Below, piece by piece: positions 62,515 through 64,000 of a DNA stretch of 64,000 bases (position 1 is the first letter of the stretch; each line of letters opens with the position of its first letter). The stretch comes from a bacterium (GTDB lineage: Bacteria > UBA10199 > 2-02-FULL-44-16 > JAAZCA01). The stretch covers positions 116,630 through 180,629 of the forward strand of contig JAJZQH010000006.1 in NCBI GenBank assembly GCA_021810905.1. Reading direction: 5' to 3'. Under the pieces are notes generated by a model that saw only the letters and a program-made list of their open reading frames with translations, had not been told where the DNA came from and made no database searches. Both the position numbers and the translations under genes were made by a program.

Positions 62515-63774
62515 TTATTGATTAGCTGACTTACGGATATGTTGAACCTCAGTGTATATGCGATCAACGGCCTCTTGAACCGTGAGGTCCTTCGTCAAAG
62601 CTCTATGAACAGATGACGCTATTGCTTTTGAAAGTTCGCTATAAAAGGGAGTCTGCGGTCTGCTTCTGGCCGTAAATCCGCCTGCTTCCAAATAATGATA
62701 GTACGATGAAAATGTCCGCTTAATTCGATCATCCAAATAAAGTTTTTTTCGTGACGGTATTTCACGCTTAGTCTCGAAATTGATCATTTGACTTCGTTCA
62801 TCATCTAAGAATGTCAAAGCTTCGATTGCCTTCTTGACATTTTTTGAAAACGCATTGACTACAAAATACCATCCGCCAGTCACCATAAATGCTTGATTGC
62901 CGGATGGACCAGGTGGAAGAGCCATTAGACCAATCTTATCATCGGCAAGCGCTTCTTTAAACCAAGCCACACCACCGGATGGCCAATGTCTTAAAAAAAG
63001 AGCCCGACCCTCTGCAAATTCAACGATGCTTTCGCCCTCTGTCATTTCAAGCGACTTCTGAGGTATGATCATGTCCTTATTCACCCAGTCAACAAGCGTT
63101 TGGAGTGCCTCCACAAGCTTTGTTCTGTCCCTTTCCTCCGGGGAAAATGGGTCCACAGCGTTGGACCATGCAAACTCCGCAAAATTGCATACAAGACCTT
63201 CATACTCTTTGAATTGTCCGATGTAACCCTGAATATTTGGATGTCTCTTCATTACTGCCAATGCTGTATCTCTCATTTCATTCCATGATTTAGGAATGGC
63301 TCGCCCAGCTTCCCTCAAAAGATCTTTTCGATAATAGATTACACCAACTTCTGAATGAATAGGCAGTGCCCAGAGATGTTTATCAATAATCGCAGGATTT
63401 ATCGAAAAACCCACGAAAGCATTTCTGCTCGAATTTGGAAAATAATTCGTCAAGTCAGCAAGAAATCCTGACCTGACAAAATCAGTCAAATAAATTTGAT
63501 CCATAAAAAATATATCCGGACTACTATGTTTCATACTTAACAAATCACGAAAATACGCATGAAATGAATCCGACGTAATAAATTTATAATTTAACCGCAG
63601 CGGCGCCAACGTGACTGTTTTATCTGGATAATCATCCAATCGAGCCATTAACTTTTCAGCAGCAAGGTCGCTCCTGTAGTCTTCCACGATAACAAGTGAC
63701 ATATTAGCCTTTGCTTGCATAGGCAGCATGGACAACGTAATCACAAGGAGCACCATCAATATGATTATTCGCAT
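62515..63774 (-). CDS. Periplasmic extracellular solute-binding protein (family 1 type), no transporter nearby
   Basis: 419 aa. Signal peptide to about residue 23 (LPMQAKA). Family-1 binding fold: SSPDIFFMDQIYLTDFV, LWALPIHSEVGVIYYRKDLL, PKSWNEMRDTALAVMK, GGWYFVVNAFSKNVKKAIEAL. These are the hinge and hydrophobic landmarks of sugar-type binding proteins. No permease or ATPase gene is adjacent in the window; instead a Cache-type kinase gene follows. It may present a ligand to that kinase (inference). The remaining 63775-64000 shows no supported gene. Confidence 0.85.
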   Translation of the reverse strand: MRIIILMVLLVITLSMLPMQAKANMSLVIVEDYRSDLAAEKLMARLDDYPDKTVTLAPLRLNYKFITSDSFHAYFRDLLSMKHSSPDIFFMDQIYLTDFVRSGFLADLTNYFPNSSRNAFVGFSINPAIIDKHLWALPIHSEVGVIYYRKDLLREAGRAIPKSWNEMRDTALAVMKRHPNIQGYIGQFKEYEGLVCNFAEFAWSNAVDPFSPEERDRTKLVEALQTLVDWVNKDMIIPQKSLEMTEGESIVEFAEGRALFLRHWPSGGVAWFKEALADDKIGLMALPPGPSGNQAFMVTGGWYFVVNAFSKNVKKAIEALTFLDDERSQMINFETKREIPSRKKLYLDDRIKRTFSSYYHYLEAGGFTARSRPQTPFYSELSKAIASSVHRALTKDLTVQEAVDRIYTEVQHIRKSANQ

Positions 63775-64000
63775 AATGCTTCCTTTATAGATTGTTGCGT
63801 TTAATATGATCTATCAAAAGTCGTACAAATGATTCTCTATGCACATCCTTAAAACAATGACCTCCCCGTTCAAAGAGCCGGAGCCGGGATTTCGGACACG
63901 CACACGGGCACTTATAAGTGATGCCTTGCCGTTTGGTTAAGCTGCACTATGCAGCCTTGGTAACGATCCAAAATACACTTCATCCGGTGTCCTCCCGTCA

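Noticed and set aside
63910..63983. Short minus-strand ORF of 23 codons (MKCILDRYQG...) with GGGAGG upstream
   Set aside because: Too short, no recognised family and at the window edge; cannot be distinguished from chance.

Overview
This 64 kb window is a contiguous piece of GC-rich bacterial chromosome, apart from an AT-richer stretch near the right end (about 57.4-63.8 kb). The gene content suggests an anaerobic or microaerophilic Gram-negative bacterium of the deltaproteobacterial type. It has a complete siroheme-dependent heme pathway (ahbABCD), a ferredoxin-linked 2-oxoacid oxidoreductase, outer-membrane and lipoprotein genes, a short 4.5S-type SRP RNA and the rpsU-yqeY-dnaG-rpoD operon. 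The exact lineage cannot be fixed from sequence alone.

Layout. 1-2.6 kb: 5' part of a large lipoprotein phosphoesterase gene that runs off the left edge. 2.6-3.1 kb: dense palindromic repeats. 3.1-4.2 kb: alanine dehydrogenase. 4.3-15.7 kb: one tightly overlapping 12-gene operon read leftwards (DUF362 ferredoxin, coaX, precorrin-2 dehydrogenase, hemA, hemC, cobA-hemD, ahbC, hemB, ahbD, ahbA, ahbB, hemL) that goes from glutamyl-tRNA to heme b through siroheme without oxygen. 15.7-18 kb: a defence and addiction island with a decayed AbiE pair under a 51-bp perfect palindrome, and an intact HEPN/MNT (type VII) pair between 41-nt direct repeats. 18-22.8 kb: an outer-membrane barrel, a beta-propeller protein, a degenerate spore-photoproduct-lyase homologue, a ParB-like protein and tadA. 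22.9-25 kb: two tRNA-Ser genes, palindromes that copy the tRNA 3' end, and an intact IS3-family element.

25-43.6 kb: housekeeping genes (release-factor-like hydrolase, SRP RNA, dnaX-ybaB-recR, a CDF transporter, a four-gene oxidoreductase cluster, adenosine deaminase, VKOR-DsbA, an Rrf2 regulator, rpoD, dnaG, yqeY, rpsU). Many of their intergenic gaps hold an unusual element: arrays of 7-bp (sometimes 8- or 9-bp) degenerate words whose two arms are mostly reverse complements of each other around a short core. Each locus uses its own word. Two cores flanking recR are 26-nt exact inverted copies, and two of the 8-bp elements carry the same promoter layout. I consider this element family the most novel feature of the window.

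43.7-52.6 kb: RumA-type RNA methyltransferase, ftsY, smc, two exported proteins and an orphan beta-keto acid cleavage enzyme. 52.8-63.8 kb: an exported M23 peptidase, then a leftward signalling region. It holds a periplasmic solute-binding protein with no transporter, a hybrid histidine kinase, an L,D-transpeptidase, a methyltransferase, a second and paralogous hybrid kinase with a different membrane sensor, and another methyltransferase. Both kinases end in a second receiver domain that has lost its conserved lysine. No CRISPR array or rRNA gene is visible.
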